Shown piece by piece: positions 6,383 to 8,240 of a stretch of DNA of 8,240 bases. The notes beneath the pieces are model-generated. The model was given only the letters and a program-made list of their open reading frames with translations, had not been told where the DNA came from and did no database searches. Numbering within the stretch: the stretch's first letter is position 1; each line of letters begins with the position of its first letter. The translations under genes were made by a program, and so were the position numbers. The stretch comes from DATMBL01 sp050735975 (GTDB taxonomy: Bacteria > Desulfobacterota > Binatia > UBA9968): positions 1-8,240 of the forward strand of contig JBOHVS010000021.1 of assembly GCA_050735975.1 (NCBI GenBank), in the 5' to 3' direction.

Positions 6383-7354
6383 ATGGAAACACCGCTGCTA
6401 GAAGTCAAAAATCTTCGGATTGAGTTTTTGCTTCGCCGCGGAATTTTGACTGCGGTCGATAACGTGTCTTTTTGTGTTCAGGAAAAAAAGGCTCTGGGCA
6501 TTGTGGGAGAAACAGGTTGCGGGAAGAGCGTCGCAGCTCTGAGCATCCTCGGTCTCGTTCCCACGCCGCCTGGAAGGGTTAGCGGAAGTATTCTCTTCGA
6601 AGGGCAAGATCTGGTAAAAAAGAGCGAAAGTCAAATGTGCAAGATACGGGGTCGTAAGATTGGCATCATTTTTCAGGAGCCATTAACCTCCTTGAATCCG
6701 TCACTCAGTATCGGCGAGCAGGTTTCGGAATGCTATCAGGCGCACTTGGGTCATTCCAAGCGAGTAGCGCGTGACTGGACAGAGCATATTCTCAATAACG
6801 TACGCGTGCCATCGCCGAGGACTCTCATGAGTCTATATCCGCATGAGCTCAGCGGTGGGATGAGGCAGCGGGTTATGATCGCCATGGCTCTGGCATGCCA
6901 ACCCAAGCTACTGATTGCAGACGAGCCGACCACCGCTTTGGATGTGACCATTCAGGCGCAAATCATCGATCTTTTAGAAGAGTTAAGGGAAAAGCTGAAG
7001 CTGGCCATGATCTTTATTTCCCACAATCTTGCGCTTGTGGCGCGCCTTTGCGACCGGATCGCTGTGATGTATGCGGGCTCGTTCGTCGAGCTGGCTGATA
7101 AGACTTCCGTCGTTTCCCATCCGCTCCATCCTTATACAATCGGGCTGTTTCATGCCGTTCCTCGGCCGGAACTCCGCGACGGGTTTCTTAAAGCTATCCC
7201 CGGGGTAGTTTGTGATCTCGTCAGCCCTCCTCCAGGATGCAAGTTCCATCCCCGTTGCTCTAGAAGGCAAGAGCTCTGTACGAGATCCCGACCCGCTCTG
7301 GAAAGCAAAGCACATGGACAAGAAGCGGCCTGTTTTTTCCCGGGTGAGTCATGA
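6383..7354 (+). CDS. ABC transporter ATP-binding protein 1 (DppD/OppD family)
   Basis: This 323-residue cytoplasmic ATPase energises the importer with its partner downstream. Visible motifs are Walker A GETGCGKS (42-49), Q-loop FQEPLTSLNP (97-106), signature LSGGMRQR (156-163; the M variant is usual in DppD/OppD), Walker B LLIADEP (176-182) and H-loop histidine 214 in FISHNL. The C-terminal extension has HPLHPYTIGLF (246-256) and the cysteine-bearing GCKFHPRC segment, with cysteines at about 286, 292, 299 and 317. That pattern binds an iron-sulfur cluster in characterised dipeptide-importer ATPases, so cluster binding is plausible. The asparagine after the H-loop histidine (HNL rather than HDL) is a mild variation. 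The start is two bases after the permease 2 stop with no strong ribosome binding site, so translational coupling is likely. Its stop overlaps the next start as ATGA. Confidence 0.96.
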   Translation: METPLLEVKNLRIEFLLRRGILTAVDNVSFCVQEKKALGIVGETGCGKSVAALSILGLVPTPPGRVSGSILFEGQDLVKKSESQMCKIRGRKIGIIFQEPLTSLNPSLSIGEQVSECYQAHLGHSKRVARDWTEHILNNVRVPSPRTLMSLYPHELSGGMRQRVMIAMALACQPKLLIADEPTTALDVTIQAQIIDLLEELREKLKLAMIFISHNLALVARLCDRIAVMYAGSFVELADKTSVVSHPLHPYTIGLFHAVPRPELRDGFLKAIPGVVCDLVSPPPGCKFHPRCSRRQELCTRSRPALESKAHGQEAACFFPGES

Positions 7355-8240
7355 GCCTTATACAGATTCATGAACTCTGCAAGTATTTTGAACTAAGTGA
7401 GGGACTCTTAGGCCGACTCATTCATGGGAGAAAGATTCTAAAGGCTGTTGATAACGTTAGCTTTGGTATTCCAGAGGGGAAAACATTGGGCTTAGTGGGA
7501 GAGAGTGGTTGCGGTAAATCGACGACAGCCAGACTTATCACGCGTTTAATTCCAGCGACTTCGGGAAAAGTCTATTTCGAGGGACGAGAAATCCTGAGCT
7601 CTCCTCCACGCGAAGTGAGACAGATGCGCAGGCATATCCAGATGGTGTTTCAAGATCCTTTCGCGTCGCTAAATCCCAGAGTGAAAGTGGTGGATATCGT
7701 CGGTCACTCAGTAACGATTTATTACGGCATTAAAGGGCAACGGCGGACCGAAGAAGTGGCAAAGCTTTTGGACCTTGTCGGTCTGCAAAGTGAACATTTG
7801 TACCGCTTTCCTCATGAGCTGAGCGGTGGTCAACGGCAACGGGTGGCCATTGCGCGGGCCTTGGCGACCCGGCCCAAACTGGTTGTCGCCGATGAGCCCG
7901 TCTCAGCGCTTGATCTTTCAGTCCAAGCCCAGGTACTCAACTTATTTAAAAAGCTTCAAAGAGAGTTAAAGCTGACCATGCTTTTTATCTCGCATGATCT
8001 AAACGTAATCCAATATATTGCCGATTTGGTTGCAGTCATGTATGCGGGAAAAATCATGGAAGTCGGACCCGTCCAGCAGGTTTTTCAAAGTCCCCTGCAT
8101 CCCTATACAAAAGGACTGATTGCCTCTAATCTCGCTCTCGGTACAAACAGCGGTGAGCGGCAACATCAACTCAGAGGTGAGATTGTTCTGCCGATCAATC
8201 CGGTGGGGGGGTGTCGCCTTGAGTCACGTTGCCCTGTTCG
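7351..8240 (+). CDS. ABC transporter ATP-binding protein 2 (DppF/OppF family), 3'-truncated by window
   Basis: The frame opened by ATG 7351, which overlaps the previous stop as ATGA, stays open to the window end and gives 296 complete codons of an expected 320-350. Motifs are Walker A GESGCGKS (residues 50-57), Q-loop FQDPFASLNPR (100-110), signature LSGGQRQR (157-164), Walker B LVVADEP (177-183), D-loop SALD and H-loop histidine 215 in FISHDL. MYAGKIMEVGP (230-240) and SPLHPYTKGL (247-256) are typical of DppF/OppF. The final visible residues, GGCRLESRCPV, match the family's C-terminal cysteine segment (usually GCRFHPRCP), so little more than 25-50 residues should be missing. It should pair with the upstream ATPase as the heterodimeric motor beneath the two permeases. 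No regulatory site is visible because translation is coupled. Confidence 0.95.
   Translation, partial: MSLIQIHELCKYFELSEGLLGRLIHGRKILKAVDNVSFGIPEGKTLGLVGESGCGKSTTARLITRLIPATSGKVYFEGREILSSPPREVRQMRRHIQMVFQDPFASLNPRVKVVDIVGHSVTIYYGIKGQRRTEEVAKLLDLVGLQSEHLYRFPHELSGGQRQRVAIARALATRPKLVVADEPVSALDLSVQAQVLNLFKKLQRELKLTMLFISHDLNVIQYIADLVAVMYAGKIMEVGPVQQVFQSPLHPYTKGLIASNLALGTNSGERQHQLRGEIVLPINPVGGCRLESRCPV

Noticed and set aside
7225..7335. Cysteine-rich C terminus of the first ATPase as an unusual added domain
   Set aside because: A cysteine-bearing C-terminal extension of this kind is normal for DppD/OppD-type ATPases.

Overview
The window appears to be bacterial chromosome of moderate GC content, with every recognisable gene on the + strand and packed as one or two co-directional operons. 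The peptide-type substrate-binding protein has a cleavable signal peptide without a lipobox cysteine, which suggests a Gram-negative envelope. The mix of a CoxL-type molybdenum hydroxylase, an NMT1/SsuA-type binding-protein remnant, a two-subunit sulfopyruvate-decarboxylase-like enzyme and a Dpp-type transporter resembles uncultivated soil or sediment lineages such as Deltaproteobacteria-, Binatota- or Tectomicrobia-like bacteria. That taxonomic placement is an inference from gene content only.

Layout. Bases 1-1352 encode the C-terminal part of a xanthine-dehydrogenase-family molybdopterin-binding subunit, cut by the window edge. Its stop overlaps the start of a broken NMT1/SsuA-like substrate-binding protein gene (1349-1714), which has at least two frame disruptions and lacks about three quarters of its normal length. 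After a short spacer with a strong ribosome binding site come two overlapping genes (1779-2279 and 2276-2890). They encode the alpha and beta halves of a thiamine-diphosphate 2-oxoacid decarboxylase of the sulfopyruvate/phosphonopyruvate type (ComD/ComE-like). A complete five-component family-5 ABC importer of the dipeptide/oligopeptide/nickel/opine class follows: binding protein (2929-4485), two permeases (4544-5491, 5535-6380) and two ATPases (6383-7354 and 7351 to beyond the window end).

How the genes may work together. The importer would bring a small organic solute into the cytoplasm. The ThDP enzyme would decarboxylate a 2-oxoacid, possibly derived from that solute, and the molybdenum hydroxylase could oxidise the substrate or the resulting aldehyde. 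The order decarboxylase-alpha, decarboxylase-beta, binding protein, permeases, ATPases with short gaps supports co-transcription, but the actual substrate cannot be read from the sequence. Two potential stem-loops lie at gene junctions inside the transporter operon (binding protein/permease 1 and permease 1/permease 2), each accompanied by a tiny ORF. They are the main unexplained non-coding structure here. No RNA genes, CRISPR arrays, transposases or convincing factor-independent terminators were seen, and no stretch above 300 bases lacks a gene.
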